DNA from: Granulosicoccus sp964352535 | GTDB lineage: Bacteria; Pseudomonadota; Gammaproteobacteria; Granulosicoccales; Granulosicoccaceae | Direction of reading: 5' to 3' | DNA: 45,037 nucleotides | NCBI GenBank assembly: GCA_964352535.1 | Contig: CAYGSW010000008.1 | Coordinates: 1-45,037, forward strand | In this document: positions 23,625 through 31,737 of the stretch, in pieces | Numbering within the stretch: the first letter of the stretch is position 1 | Layout: the number at the start of each line of letters is the position of its first letter | The notes under the pieces: generated by a model | Databases searched by the model: none | What the model was told of the DNA's origin: nothing | The model's input: only the letters and a program-made list of their open reading frames with translations | Made by a program: the position numbers and the translations under genes

Positions 23625-24848
23625 ATGCAAGTGAACCACCCCGAGTCGACTACAGCGAAGCCCAGTATCAGCCTCGTGGTTGGCATTCTGGTATTGGCGT
23701 CCAGCGTCAGTATCATGTCAACCGATATGTATACGCCGAGTCTGCCAGATCTGGCCCAGTGGTTCGACACCACACCGAGTCTTGTCAAACTCACTATCAG
23801 CTTGAACATGCTGGCGTTTGGTATTGCACAGCTTTTTCATGGGCCTTTGTCAGATCGCTATGGTCGCAAACCCGTGCTCATTATCAGTTCAGTTTTCGTG
23901 GTGATACTGTGTCTGGCCTGTGCAATGGCGCAGTCCATCGAACAACTGATTGCTGCGCGCATATTGCTAGGTCTGGCTGCCGCGGCAGAAGCTGTGATCG
24001 GGCTGGCGATCATCAAGGATCTGTATACCGAGAAGGAGCAGGTTAAAGCGCTGGCACTGTTGGGTATGGTGATTGCCATAACACCCGCCGTTGCACCGAT
24101 TATCGGTGGCTACCTGCACGTGGCTTTTGGTTGGCAGAGCAACTTCTATGTGATCAGCGCCATGGCCTTTATATCGATGGTTGTCGTAGCCAGGGTATTA
24201 CCCGAATCCACCGTACCAAACCCCGGTGCCCTGAAACCAAAAGTGCTGCTTAGCGCTTATGCAGGACTATTGAAGAACTCTGATTTTCTGGTGCACTGCG
24301 CCATACTGGGCGTGGCTCTTGGTTTGGTCTTCGTGTTTGTTACTGGTGCACCTTTTGTGTTGATAGACAAGCTGGGCGTGGCTGCAGATCAATTCGGCTA
24401 CTACCAGGCCAGTATTGTTTTGGCATTCTTTTTTGGTAGCGTGTTGGCATCACGACTTGCTGATCACTGGGAGGCCATGAGCTTGCTGCGTTTGGGCGTA
24501 GCGCTGGTTCTGACCGGATCAGTGGTGCTGTGCATTGTCATATTCTCCGACCTGATCACGCCACTCACGCTAACAGGCGCGTATTCGATAATCACGTTTG
24601 GCATGGGACCACTGTTTGCTGTTGCACCGAGCCGTGCTCTACGATCCATTGAAGGTCAATCTGGAACCGCGTCCGCGTTATTGAGCGGTATCGAGCAAAC
24701 AATGGCAGGTATGGCCGCTGTCATGATCAGCTTACTGCACGACGGCACAGCACGACCAATGGCCTTTGTCACTCTGGTGCTTGGCATAGTGCTAATTACA
24801 CTTTTCATGCGATCACGTGTGGAGGATGAATTGCACGCCCGCACGTAG
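23625..24848 (+). CDS. Bcr/CflA-type MFS transporter
   Basis: This 407-residue, 12-helix inner-membrane protein has the first helix containing SIMSTDMYTPSLPDLA, the hallmark of the Bcr/CflA drug-efflux branch. The MFS loop motif is GPLSDRYGRKPVL (about 73-85), and the proline-rich ITPAVAPIIGG helix is present. Characterised relatives export sulfonamides, bicyclomycin or small peptides. No Shine-Dalgarno sequence is visible before ATG 23625, because the preceding bases are the U-tract of a terminator. Expression may depend on read-through, a leaderless transcript or a later start. Its place after the pyrimidine locus might mean export of pyrimidine breakdown products or analogues, but that is speculation. 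Confidence 0.9.
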   Translation: MQVNHPESTTAKPSISLVVGILVLASSVSIMSTDMYTPSLPDLAQWFDTTPSLVKLTISLNMLAFGIAQLFHGPLSDRYGRKPVLIISSVFVVILCLACAMAQSIEQLIAARILLGLAAAAEAVIGLAIIKDLYTEKEQVKALALLGMVIAITPAVAPIIGGYLHVAFGWQSNFYVISAMAFISMVVVARVLPESTVPNPGALKPKVLLSAYAGLLKNSDFLVHCAILGVALGLVFVFVTGAPFVLIDKLGVAADQFGYYQASIVLAFFFGSVLASRLADHWEAMSLLRLGVALVLTGSVVLCIVIFSDLITPLTLTGAYSIITFGMGPLFAVAPSRALRSIEGQSGTASALLSGIEQTMAGMAAVMISLLHDGTARPMAFVTLVLGIVLITLFMRSRVEDELHART

Positions 24849-24911
24849 GCATGTGCCTGTTGTGCTTTGACGCTATCTTCAAAAACGAAAGGCAGCCTGC
24901 CAAGTCAAACC

Positions 24912-24940
24912 ACCCCCGCCCTCCAAAAGAGGACAGGGGT
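24912..24940. terminator. Hairpin between convergent MFS and outer-membrane protein genes
   Basis: ACCCC (24912-24916) plus CCTC (24920-24923) pair with GAGG (24929-24932) plus GGGGT (24936-24940), with a 3x3 internal loop and CAAAA-type apex. It sits in the 128-base gap between two converging genes. It lacks a long T-tract. Confidence 0.4.
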
Positions 24941-24976
24941 AACGTTCACGACATGGATCGTCAACGATACGGATTG

Positions 24977-25645
24977 CTACTGGATGCCGAAGCGATATCC
25001 GACACCGAAGATAAACTCATCGATCAAGTCAGCGCCAGCGTAGAGTGTGCCGGGGCCCATTGGAAGGTAGATGCCACCGCCAATTTGCAATTCGGTTTCG
25101 TCAACTGATCCGCCACCGACTCTGATTGCCGGAACGCCGAATCCGATATCGATGGTTTCAGTCGGAAAGTCGAAAGACAAACGAGTAAGCCCCAGATTTG
25201 CGTACCAGCTCAATCCGTTTTCAGGATTCATTGCTTCTTTTGGACTGATCAATAAAGCGACACCCAGGCCGGTGAAGTCAAGACCGTCAAGATCGGCTGT
25301 GTGGTAGTTCGCCTGTATGGCGGTATCAAGGTTACCCATTGCCGAACTAGATTGTGTCAAAGCGGGCAAGTAGTAAAAAACACCTAGCCCGAAAGAGTTG
25401 CCGTCAGGGCCAAATTCACTGAGACCAAAATCTCCATACACCGTCAGTGTGTCATTCACCCCGTAGTTTACGCGAGCACCAATGTTCTGATAATCACCAG
25501 AAGTTGTGAATGAGCCTTCAACTGAAAGTTTGGGGCTGTTTGAAGGATCAGCTGAGCGCCCACTCAGCGTTCCAAACCAATCTGCCTGCGCAGTCATGCT
25601 GGTAGCCACTAGACCAGCTAGCAGGACTAAACGTTTCAATTTCAT
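24977..25645 (-). CDS. Small outer-membrane beta-barrel protein
   Basis: The 222-residue protein starts at ATG 25645, preceded by GGAGAAG. The longer frame to 25711 lacks this site and has an implausible N-terminus. It has a clear Sec signal peptide (MKLKRLVLLAGLVATSMTAQA, cut after AQA). The mature part is dominated by alternating polar/hydrophobic strands (ARVNYGVNDTLTVYGDFGL, TLYAGADLIDEFIFGVGYRFGIQ) and ends in an aromatic-containing strand, as for barrels inserted by the BAM machine. Its style resembles YfaZ-like and porin-family small barrels, but no specific family motif is recognised. Function unknown. It stands alone, with a promoter region of about 100 bases shared with nothing else on its strand. 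Confidence 0.82.
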   Translation of the reverse strand: MKLKRLVLLAGLVATSMTAQADWFGTLSGRSADPSNSPKLSVEGSFTTSGDYQNIGARVNYGVNDTLTVYGDFGLSEFGPDGNSFGLGVFYYLPALTQSSSAMGNLDTAIQANYHTADLDGLDFTGLGVALLISPKEAMNPENGLSWYANLGLTRLSFDFPTETIDIGFGVPAIRVGGGSVDETELQIGGGIYLPMGPGTLYAGADLIDEFIFGVGYRFGIQ

Positions 25646-25750
25646 AGAGCTTCTCCGTAAGTTTACGTGTGTTTTGACAGTGGTTATAGAGTGCGTGCGA
25701 AGTATACACACCTAAGGCTAACGGACACTATTGTCAAAAAGGCCAGTAAG

Positions 25751-26674
25751 TCAGCGTTGCTGTTTGGAATTATCATTTGCAAAGCGTTCCATCAGTGCTA
25801 TGCAAAGCGCCCCGATAATTATCAAACCGATCGCAATCCAAGTGCTGCTCTCATTGAAGGAGGGCATGAACCATCGATAGCTGGTGACGATTTCCCGGGC
25901 AGGTTTATCAGCTCGTTCAATCGTGGCTGTTATGGCGTCTTTCCATGGCCAGATAACCACCAGGGAGCCAATGACAAACCCCGTCATCAAGGCCAGCGTC
26001 TGATCGGCATAGCGTTTGAATACCCAGCCCAGAATGTGCGAGAAGGCAACGAGTCCGAATCCGCAGCCCAATGCCAGTGGTATCAGCACGGCCAGATTGA
26101 ATGAACTGATTGCGCCCAGCACCAGCGCATAGTTACCCATGAGTATCAACACGAATGAGCCGGATAATCCGGGCAGAATCATGCTACTGATAGCGACGAC
26201 GCCACACAGGAATACATAGAGCATGCCGTCATTTTCGGATGCTGGTGCCAGAGTGGCAATGGCCACAGCGATTGCAGTGCCAATGACCAGCATGGCCACC
26301 GTGAGAACGGACCAGTGTCTGACGCCACGTGCAACATATACCACCGATAGCAGTATCAGCCCGAAAAAGAAGGCCATGGTAAAGCGTTCATGCTGTTCAA
26401 GCAGGTATTCGAAGATCTTCGCCAGACTGACTATGCTGATTGCCACACCACCCAGAAGCACAGCCAGCCATGTGCCATCCACATGCTGCCAGGCGGCGGC
26501 CACTTTACCTTGTAACAACAATCTGGCAGCAGTGATGTCACAGCGTCGGATTGCATTGATAAGGCGTTCGTAGATACCTGTTATCAGCGCGATAGTGCCG
26601 CCAGAGACACCGGGGATAACATTGGCTGCTCCCATTGCCAGGCCTGTAAGGAACAGGACAATTTGTGAATTCAT
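25751..26674 (-). CDS. DUF368 family membrane protein (undecaprenyl-phosphate translocase family)
   Basis: This 307-residue protein with about eight to nine membrane segments carries the DUF368 signature GLAMGAANVIPGVSGGTIALITGIYERLI (11-39). A second, inverted copy-like region, GVVAISSMILPGLSGSFVLILMGNY, lies in the middle. DUF368 proteins have been shown in other bacteria to recycle the lipid carrier undecaprenyl phosphate across the inner membrane (PopT) and to matter at alkaline pH. The start ATG overlaps the TGA of a phosphoribosyltransferase gene (ATGA), so the two are translationally coupled. That partner is not an obvious part of carrier recycling and may point to an extra function. 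Confidence 0.93.
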   Translation of the reverse strand: MNSQIVLFLTGLAMGAANVIPGVSGGTIALITGIYERLINAIRRCDITAARLLLQGKVAAAWQHVDGTWLAVLLGGVAISIVSLAKIFEYLLEQHERFTMAFFFGLILLSVVYVARGVRHWSVLTVAMLVIGTAIAVAIATLAPASENDGMLYVFLCGVVAISSMILPGLSGSFVLILMGNYALVLGAISSFNLAVLIPLALGCGFGLVAFSHILGWVFKRYADQTLALMTGFVIGSLVVIWPWKDAITATIERADKPAREIVTSYRWFMPSFNESSTWIAIGLIIIGALCIALMERFANDNSKQQR

Positions 26675-27264
26675 GCGTCGGGCTCGTTATCGAGGCTGTC
26701 CAGAATCGGTAGCATCCAGGGTTTGTTGGCGGCAATCTCTTCACGGGACAGACCGCTGAGTTCATAGGGCATGACCAGCCATTTATCCGTGCTGTGAAGA
26801 TAGAAATCAGGTTTGATATCGGTGCGATTGTACTTTGGCTTGTACCAGGGCACAGCAATGCGAACCTGACTGGGCATATTGTCCTTCATACGATGTGACA
26901 ATCGACTCACAACGGCGCTGGCAGTCAGGCCTGAACTGAACACGTCATCTACTATCAGCAAGCCATCATCATGGCCAACAGTTTCCAGTAAATACTGGGT
27001 TCCGTGAATTCGGATCTCCTCTTCGGGATTGTCGACCATCTGCTGGTAGGTGTTTAGCCCTCGGTATGATGTTCTTATGGAAATGTGATCGGTGGGAAAA
27101 CCAAGAAACTGCAAACATTCCTGTACCGCGATCCCTACAACACTGCCGCCTCTCCAGAGGCCGACGATGAACGTCGGGCGGAAGCCACTTTCGGCGATCA
27201 TCACACCCAGACGATAAGCATCGTGAAGCAGTTCGGTCTCAGTGACATAGTGTTTTTCTTGCAA
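26671..27264 (-). CDS. Type I phosphoribosyltransferase-family protein, coupled to the DUF368 gene
   Basis: The 197-residue protein has the PRPP-binding motif LLIVDDVFSSGLT (102-114) and the upstream RPTFIVGLWRGGSVVG loop that binds pyrophosphate. It also has a hood/C-terminal segment with YKPKYNRTDIKPDFYLHSTDKWLVMPYEL. The fold resembles hypoxanthine/xanthine-guanine phosphoribosyltransferases. The usual DxxxTG of the PRPP loop reads DVFSSG, with Ser for Thr. It is clearly paralogous to the divergent gene at 27463. The last four bases overlap the DUF368 start. The acceptor base is not readable from the sequence. Confidence 0.88.
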   Translation of the reverse strand: MQEKHYVTETELLHDAYRLGVMIAESGFRPTFIVGLWRGGSVVGIAVQECLQFLGFPTDHISIRTSYRGLNTYQQMVDNPEEEIRIHGTQYLLETVGHDDGLLIVDDVFSSGLTASAVVSRLSHRMKDNMPSQVRIAVPWYKPKYNRTDIKPDFYLHSTDKWLVMPYELSGLSREEIAANKPWMLPILDSLDNEPDA

Positions 27265-27462
27265 GGTAGATCCTGTGATCTGCCGGATTTATCCGTGGAG
27301 CGGGCAAGTATAAAGGGTGTAGGCGTAACAAGGCGCATCGGATGGTGGTAGTCCAGTGGCCATGATTGTCAAGCCATGAAATGCGTGCGCACCCGTGGGC
27401 TGAGGTTAGCCACACTTTGATGCGATAATCCATGTCTACACAAACAACCTTCGGCAACAGCA

Positions 27463-28032
27463 ATGAAACAGTATCTGGATGCTCAGCAGTTGCTGGAGGA
27501 CTCTTTTCAGCTCGCTGCCAATGTCTATCGCAGTGGATTTCGTCCAAGCTTTATTGTTGCCGTGTGGCGAGGCGGAGCACCAATGGGCATCGCAATGCAG
27601 GAACTGCTCGCGTATCGCGGTGTGCATTCAGACCACATTACAGTGAGAACCTCTTCGTACCACGATATCGATCAGCAGAACAGTCAGGTGCAGGTATTCA
27701 ACATGAATTATCTTGTCAAGAAACTAGCCCGGGAAGATCGACTGCTTATCGTTGACGATGTCTATGACACGGGCAGAAGCATAGAGGCCATCATTGATAC
27801 CTTGGCGGCAAAAACACGCCGCAATCTGCCGGGTGATATTCGTGTTGCTGTTCCTTATTACAAACCCAGCCGAAACAAGACGACAAGAGTACCAGACTAC
27901 TACATACACGAAACAGATCAGTGGTTGAAGTTTCCACATTCACTTGAAGGTCTGACCCTTCAGGAAGTGCAGGAAAATCGTCCTCAACTGGCTGACATTG
28001 TTTCGCAGCCTGCAAGCACAGGGCGTGAATAA
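27463..28032 (+). CDS. Type I phosphoribosyltransferase-family protein, paralogue of the divergent gene
   Basis: The 189-residue protein aligns along its full length with the gene at 26671: both have GFRP.FIV..WRGG..GIA.QE, DHI..RT, LLIVDDV, VAVP.YKP..N.T...PD.Y.H.TD.W. Here the PRPP motif is the canonical LIVDDVYDTGRS (95-106). The two genes are divergent, separated by a 198-base region that probably holds both promoters. Either copy could be a xanthine/hypoxanthine-guanine phosphoribosyltransferase. Retention of two unequal copies suggests different acceptors or a hetero-oligomer, which is inference. Confidence 0.87.
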   Translation: MKQYLDAQQLLEDSFQLAANVYRSGFRPSFIVAVWRGGAPMGIAMQELLAYRGVHSDHITVRTSSYHDIDQQNSQVQVFNMNYLVKKLAREDRLLIVDDVYDTGRSIEAIIDTLAAKTRRNLPGDIRVAVPYYKPSRNKTTRVPDYYIHETDQWLKFPHSLEGLTLQEVQENRPQLADIVSQPASTGRE

Positions 28033-28201
28033 CGGTTATTCACCGGTAAACGGTGTCGTGAAGGCTGTGATTTATCGCATGCTTCGGCTGCCGCCACATG
28101 ACAATCAAAAGACTGAGTCACAACTTGTATCAGTGCGTGACCATCTCATTTTCCGACGCTGTAGTATTCACATGTTACGTACTGCAGCTTGTCAGTAGCG
28201 C
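28033..28201. other. Intergenic region after the second phosphoribosyltransferase gene
   Basis: I see no gene and no strong hairpin with a T-tract in these 169 bases. TTATTCACCGGTAA (28036-28049) contains a small palindrome around ACCGGT. Confidence 0.4.
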
Positions 28202-28780
28202 ATGCTTCGCGGCAACATCATCGCCTCAACTGGATGGTCATCTTTACTCGCAATGACAGTCAGCTCTAAATACACTCGCGCATCAGGCGCTTCGTTTGTT
28301 GCATCGGGAAATGTGGTTGAATTGCCGCTGTCACGTTCCTCGCCAAAACCTGCTACGGCTGCACTGCGCTCACGAGCCTCTTGTGTATCCGAGTCGCGTG
28401 TCGGTGCCAGCCTGTTATCGGTACGACAGCATTTGCGCTACAAGGCGTCAATGGGTATAGATGACCTTCCGTTCATCGAACAGAGCTACTCGCAACAGGT
28501 TGCCAGTAATCTGCATGCCAGGTTGCGTACTCTGCTTGATCAGGAGTTCGGTAGCTTACGGGTGCATCGTCGGCGCAAGAGCTTTATCGTGAGCCATCAT
28601 TGCGTGGAGTCGTTGATTGCAGGATTGCTTCGAGTGCAGTTTCACAGTCAGCAAATACCGTTGCCAGCAACCCGTGAAGGCGAAGGTTTAAGTGATGTGT
28701 GCGGTGTTCCGCTGACATGGGGCATCGGCACAACACTGGCTGAAGCCGAGGATAAACGCCTCAATAAACTTGAGGTATGA
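28202..28780 (+). CDS. Hypothetical protein
   Basis: This is a 192-residue open frame with no recognised domain. The N-terminal 80 residues are rich in Ser, Ala and Arg and look low in order. The C-terminal half looks more like a folded protein: a helix with SNLHARLRTLLDQEFGSLRVHRRRKSF, His-rich IVSHHCVESL, and TWGIGTTLAEAEDKRLNKLEV. No ribosome site precedes ATG 28202, so translation may start later, for example at ATG 28451 (MGIDDLPFIEQSY). No competing frame of similar quality exists here. It may be a lineage-specific gene or non-coding. Confidence 0.45.
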   Translation: MLRGNIIASTGWSSLLAMTVSSKYTRASGASFVASGNVVELPLSRSSPKPATAALRSRASCVSESRVGASLLSVRQHLRYKASMGIDDLPFIEQSYSQQVASNLHARLRTLLDQEFGSLRVHRRRKSFIVSHHCVESLIAGLLRVQFHSQQIPLPATREGEGLSDVCGVPLTWGIGTTLAEAEDKRLNKLEV

Positions 28781-28825
28781 GACGTCTGCGAGCCGTAGTG
28801 TGATTCGCCAATGAGTAGTTGTACC

Positions 28826-29638
28826 TCATCGGTTTTCACGTCCACGCAGCGAACGTTCCAGACGCCTGAGTAGTAGCGACAGCATGATGGTGACTATCAG
28901 GTAGATGTACGCCACGATATTGTAGGTTTCCATGAATCTGAACGAGCCTGCAGCATAGATTTTTCCCAGTTGGGTGATATCTGCCACACCGAGCACAGAA
29001 ACCAGGGCTGAGTCCTTGATCATTGCAATGAAGTCATTTCCCAGTGGGGGCAGTACCGTCCTCAGGGCCTGCGGAAAGATGACATAGCGAAAGCGACTCC
29101 ACGTCGATAAACCCAGCGACTTGGCAGCCTCGTTCTGTCCAGTGCCGACGGCTTGTATGCCAGCACGAAACACCTCAGCAATAAACGCAGAATAGCCAAG
29201 CGTCAAGGCCAGAATCGCGCGCCATATCAGGGGAACGTCACGGGTTCGGAACGGTTCGTCAAACAAAGGTGCAAACACCGCGTTGAGTGCCTGCACCAGC
29301 AAGGGTGTTCCAACAAAAGCGATGTAGAATAATAACACCAGCATTGGTATGCCACGCATTATCTCGATATAGAACCGCGCAGCTTGCCGTAGCACGAGAT
29401 AAGGTGACAACACCGCTGTTGCCAGCAGCAATCCAAGCAGGCTGGCCAGCGAGAAGGCTGTGACGGTGACGAAGGCGGTTACGCCAACCCCTTTAACCAG
29501 AATGGCAAAGACGTCAGCATAAAGCTCGTCTGTCATTATCCTGTAGCCTAACCAGACACCAATACCCAAGGTGGCCAGCAGCCACCAGGGGAAATCTTTG
29601 TCCGCCTCATGAGGGCTTTGATCAGCAGAGTTATGCAC
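28826..29638 (-). CDS. Amino-acid ABC transporter permease (HisM/GlnP family)
   Basis: This 270-residue inner-membrane permease of the polar amino acid (His/Glu/Gln/Arg/opine) uptake family has an N-terminal helix followed by a second short spanning region. The HisMQ core carries the EAA motif EAAKSLGLSTWSRFRYVIFPQALRTVLPPLGNDFIAMIKDSALVSVLG, nearly canonical. The gene follows the binding-protein gene on the minus strand with a 39-base gap, so the order is binding protein then permease. Only one permease gene is present, implying a homodimer. No ATPase of this family is in the window, so the ATP-binding subunit must be encoded elsewhere. Confidence 0.92.
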   Translation of the reverse strand: MHNSADQSPHEADKDFPWWLLATLGIGVWLGYRIMTDELYADVFAILVKGVGVTAFVTVTAFSLASLLGLLLATAVLSPYLVLRQAARFYIEIMRGIPMLVLLFYIAFVGTPLLVQALNAVFAPLFDEPFRTRDVPLIWRAILALTLGYSAFIAEVFRAGIQAVGTGQNEAAKSLGLSTWSRFRYVIFPQALRTVLPPLGNDFIAMIKDSALVSVLGVADITQLGKIYAAGSFRFMETYNIVAYIYLIVTIMLSLLLRRLERSLRGRENR

Positions 29639-29677
29639 AGCTCATGATGGCATAACTGCGCAGCTTCCTAGCTCAAA

Positions 29678-30502
29678 CTACTCTCCCAAGGTGTACTCCA
29701 GAAACCAACGAGTGTTCAGAGCATCGAGGGTCCCATCGGCACGCATGCTGTCAATACCGGTGTTGAAGGGGCCGACAAGGTCTGAACCTTTTGGGAATAT
29801 GAAGCCGAAATCCTCAGAGCCCATGGCGTTGCCAACAAGTTTGAACGTCTCCGGATTGGCTTTGACGTAGCCCTTGCCAGCTGTGCCGTCGGTTAGTACC
29901 AGATCGACATCACCAGCCCGCAACGCTTGAATGGATGTACCAAACGTATCGAACAATCTGATCCTGGGATTGGCTTCATCGCCATCCAGCACTTCGTAAA
30001 CCGCCGTGTAGAAGGGTGTTGTGCCAGCCTGAGCGCCGATGAGACCATCTTCGATAGCCGCAAATTCTTCCGCATTGGTGAATCGTTCCTCATCGGCACG
30101 TACCAGCATGAACATTTCAGAGCGCATATAAGGGATTGAAAAATCAACTTTTTCCCGACGGTCGTCACGGATAGTGATGCCTGTCATGCCAACGTCGTAC
30201 TGGCCTTCGCTTACGGCCGGAATCATGGCATCCCAGCTGGTATTTTCGATGACGAGTTCAAAGTTCAACCGCTTGGCAAGTTCACGTATGGCGTCGTATT
30301 CCCAACCGATGGCCTCGCCTGACTTGGGGTCAACAAACTGGAGCGGGGGGTAGGCGTTCTCGGTCGCCACAACCACTTTCATTCCCTGTAAGTCCGGATG
30401 ATTGCCAGCGTGTGCAACACCAATGACAGTGCTTGCTACAGCTATGGCACTCAGTATCAGACGTCGGTACGACGATAAAACGTCCGCTACATGCTCGTTC
30501 AT
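29678..30502 (-). CDS. Amino-acid ABC transporter substrate-binding protein
   Basis: The 274-residue periplasmic binding protein (SBP_bac_3 family) has a signal peptide with an unusually long n-region (MNEHVADVLSSYRRLILSA, cut near AHA at about residue 32). It then has KVVVATENAYPPLQFVD and GWEYDAIRELAKRLN, the typical lobe I start. The signature YDVGMTGITIRDDRREKVDFSIPYM and the lobe II GAQAGTTPFYTAV segment follow. It should feed the permease encoded 39 bases downstream. The ligand is a polar amino acid or a related small carboxylate; the exact one cannot be read from the sequence. Confidence 0.92.
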   Translation of the reverse strand: MNEHVADVLSSYRRLILSAIAVASTVIGVAHAGNHPDLQGMKVVVATENAYPPLQFVDPKSGEAIGWEYDAIRELAKRLNFELVIENTSWDAMIPAVSEGQYDVGMTGITIRDDRREKVDFSIPYMRSEMFMLVRADEERFTNAEEFAAIEDGLIGAQAGTTPFYTAVYEVLDGDEANPRIRLFDTFGTSIQALRAGDVDLVLTDGTAGKGYVKANPETFKLVGNAMGSEDFGFIFPKGSDLVGPFNTGIDSMRADGTLDALNTRWFLEYTLGE

Positions 30503-30632
30503 GTAAAACTCCGTGTTAGTTTCTCGACTCCCATGATCCGCCCGGCATGCCTATGACGCAAGTGAGCTGGATAACTTGTCAGGAAGTATGACGCATAATC
30601 TGTCGTTTGCGGCAGGCAGTGTCAATTGATCG

Positions 30633-30851
30633 TCAGATCAGCGAAAAAAAATCGCCGATAAGGTACGAAACGCTACAGGCTATCAGCCCCAGACTCCATG
30701 CCTTCATCCAGAGGATGTTGCCATGTCTGGCAGCAACAAAAAGCACAACGCCGATGACGATGGACATCCACATCGACAGTGTCAGCATACTGTGCATGGA
30801 TTCGCCGTAAGGTACAGCCGGATCCGGTGGAGCGTTTTCAGGGTATCGCAT
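30633..30851 (-). CDS. Small two-helix membrane protein, hypothetical
   Basis: The 72-residue protein has a Pro-rich N-terminus (MRYPENAPPDPAVPYGESMHS) and two membrane segments (about 23-41 and 52-70) joined by a short basic loop. It lies 8 bases after the PPOX-family flavoprotein gene on the same strand, so they are probably co-transcribed. No family is recognised. Confidence 0.62.
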   Translation of the reverse strand: MRYPENAPPDPAVPYGESMHSMLTLSMWMSIVIGVVLFVAARHGNILWMKAWSLGLIACSVSYLIGDFFSLI

Positions 30852-30859
30852 GGTGGCTA

Positions 30860-31429
30860 TTAGCGATGAGTGCCTGCTGATAGCTCAACAGCACCAGGCA
30901 AGCCATGCACGTCGGTGTGCATCTGTTTATTCCACAACTGAGCGCTGCGAATAGCCCGGGCGTTTTGCACATAAGCAGCTGCGACAGTAATCAGAATGAC
31001 GGTGGCTGGAGGTGGTTCATTCTTCGTTGCAAAACTGTCCAGCAATGTGGTGTTGATGGATATGGCTGCCGTGCCTTTTACCCGCAATGCCTCATCAACA
31101 CCAGGTACGAGGAAGATGAGTCCAACGCGAGAATCGTTTATCAGATTTCGCAGCGTATCTATCCGGTTGTTGCCTCGTCGGTCAGGGATGGCAATCGTAT
31201 TGTCATCAATGATGCGGAAGGCTTCTCCGGGATTGTCACCTCGCGGGGAACAATCTATTCCACATTCAGAGTAGGTGCCTAGAATGAAGAATGGGGACGC
31301 TGATAACCAGGTTTGCATGGCCGGGGTCAGGCTGTCGCTTATCTTTTTTCGGGAGGAGGGCTTCGGCGCTCGATAGCGAGACTCCAACACTTCGATGGAG
31401 GTCAGTAGGTCAGGTTGGGTCACAAGCAC
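30860..31429 (-). CDS. Pyridoxamine 5'-phosphate oxidase-family FMN-binding protein (PPOX/split barrel)
   Basis: The 189-residue protein has the split-barrel flavoprotein pattern: SPFFILGTYSECGIDCSPRGDNPGEAFRIIDDNTIAIPDRRGNNRIDTLRNLINDSRVGLIFLVPGVDEALRVKG. This matches the MSMEG_1061/DR2398-type branch, where PRGD and PDRRGNN are hallmark segments for FMN binding. Members reduce or bind flavin or F420 and small substrates; few are characterised. The start is GTG (31429), with another GTG two codons on. It is followed by a small membrane protein gene 8 bases away. The upstream region is the palindrome-rich patch at 31449-31731. Confidence 0.85.
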   Translation of the reverse strand: MLVTQPDLLTSIEVLESRYRAPKPSSRKKISDSLTPAMQTWLSASPFFILGTYSECGIDCSPRGDNPGEAFRIIDDNTIAIPDRRGNNRIDTLRNLINDSRVGLIFLVPGVDEALRVKGTAAISINTTLLDSFATKNEPPPATVILITVAAAYVQNARAIRSAQLWNKQMHTDVHGLPGAVELSAGTHR

Positions 31430-31448
31430 GTTACAAAAGCGATCCTGT

Positions 31449-31731
31449 AGAAAGCCTGACTTTTAACAGATAAGAGGCTTTAGAGCAACAAAGCCTGCGA
31501 AGTCGCTCTGGCACGCTTCGCAGGCTTTGTTGGCAGGCCGCCGTGGAGGCGGCCTGATGGCAATGCACTTGCCCGACAGGCGTGCTATGCGTTTGCTGGC
31601 TTGACGAAAAGAAGTGTATCTCAGCTCTGGGCTGGCAAGCGCGCGCTGTTGCTCATTTTGCAAAGGCAAAGTGTGACGAACCTTGCATACTCTACTGCTA
31701 ACGGTAAAGCTGGCAACAGGTCAGGCTTTCT
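31449..31731. repeat. Palindrome-rich element bounded by 12-bp inverted repeats, possible decayed MITE
   Basis: AGAAAGCCTGAC (31449-31460) and GTCAGGCTTTCT (31720-31731) are perfect 12-bp inverted repeats enclosing 283 bases with no gene. Inside are four further stem-loops. AAAGCCT (31451) pairs with AGGCTTT (31475). A 17-bp perfect stem (arms 31486-31502 and 31516-31532) has a 13-base loop. AGGCCGCC pairs with GGCGGCCT (31535-31555), and GGCAA pairs with TTGCC (31559-31573). The motif AAAGCCTG/CAGGCTTT recurs in both orientations. No clear target-site duplication is visible and no transposase is present, so the mobile origin is inference. Confidence 0.45.
31486..31532. terminator. Strong 17-bp perfect hairpin
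   Basis: Arms 31486-31502 and 31516-31532 are perfectly complementary (17 bp, 13-base loop). It could end transcription of the minus-strand amidase gene, but neither side has a T-tract, so it is not a classic terminator. It may instead be a REP-like or mobile palindrome. Confidence 0.4.
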
Positions 31732-31737
31732 GAATGA

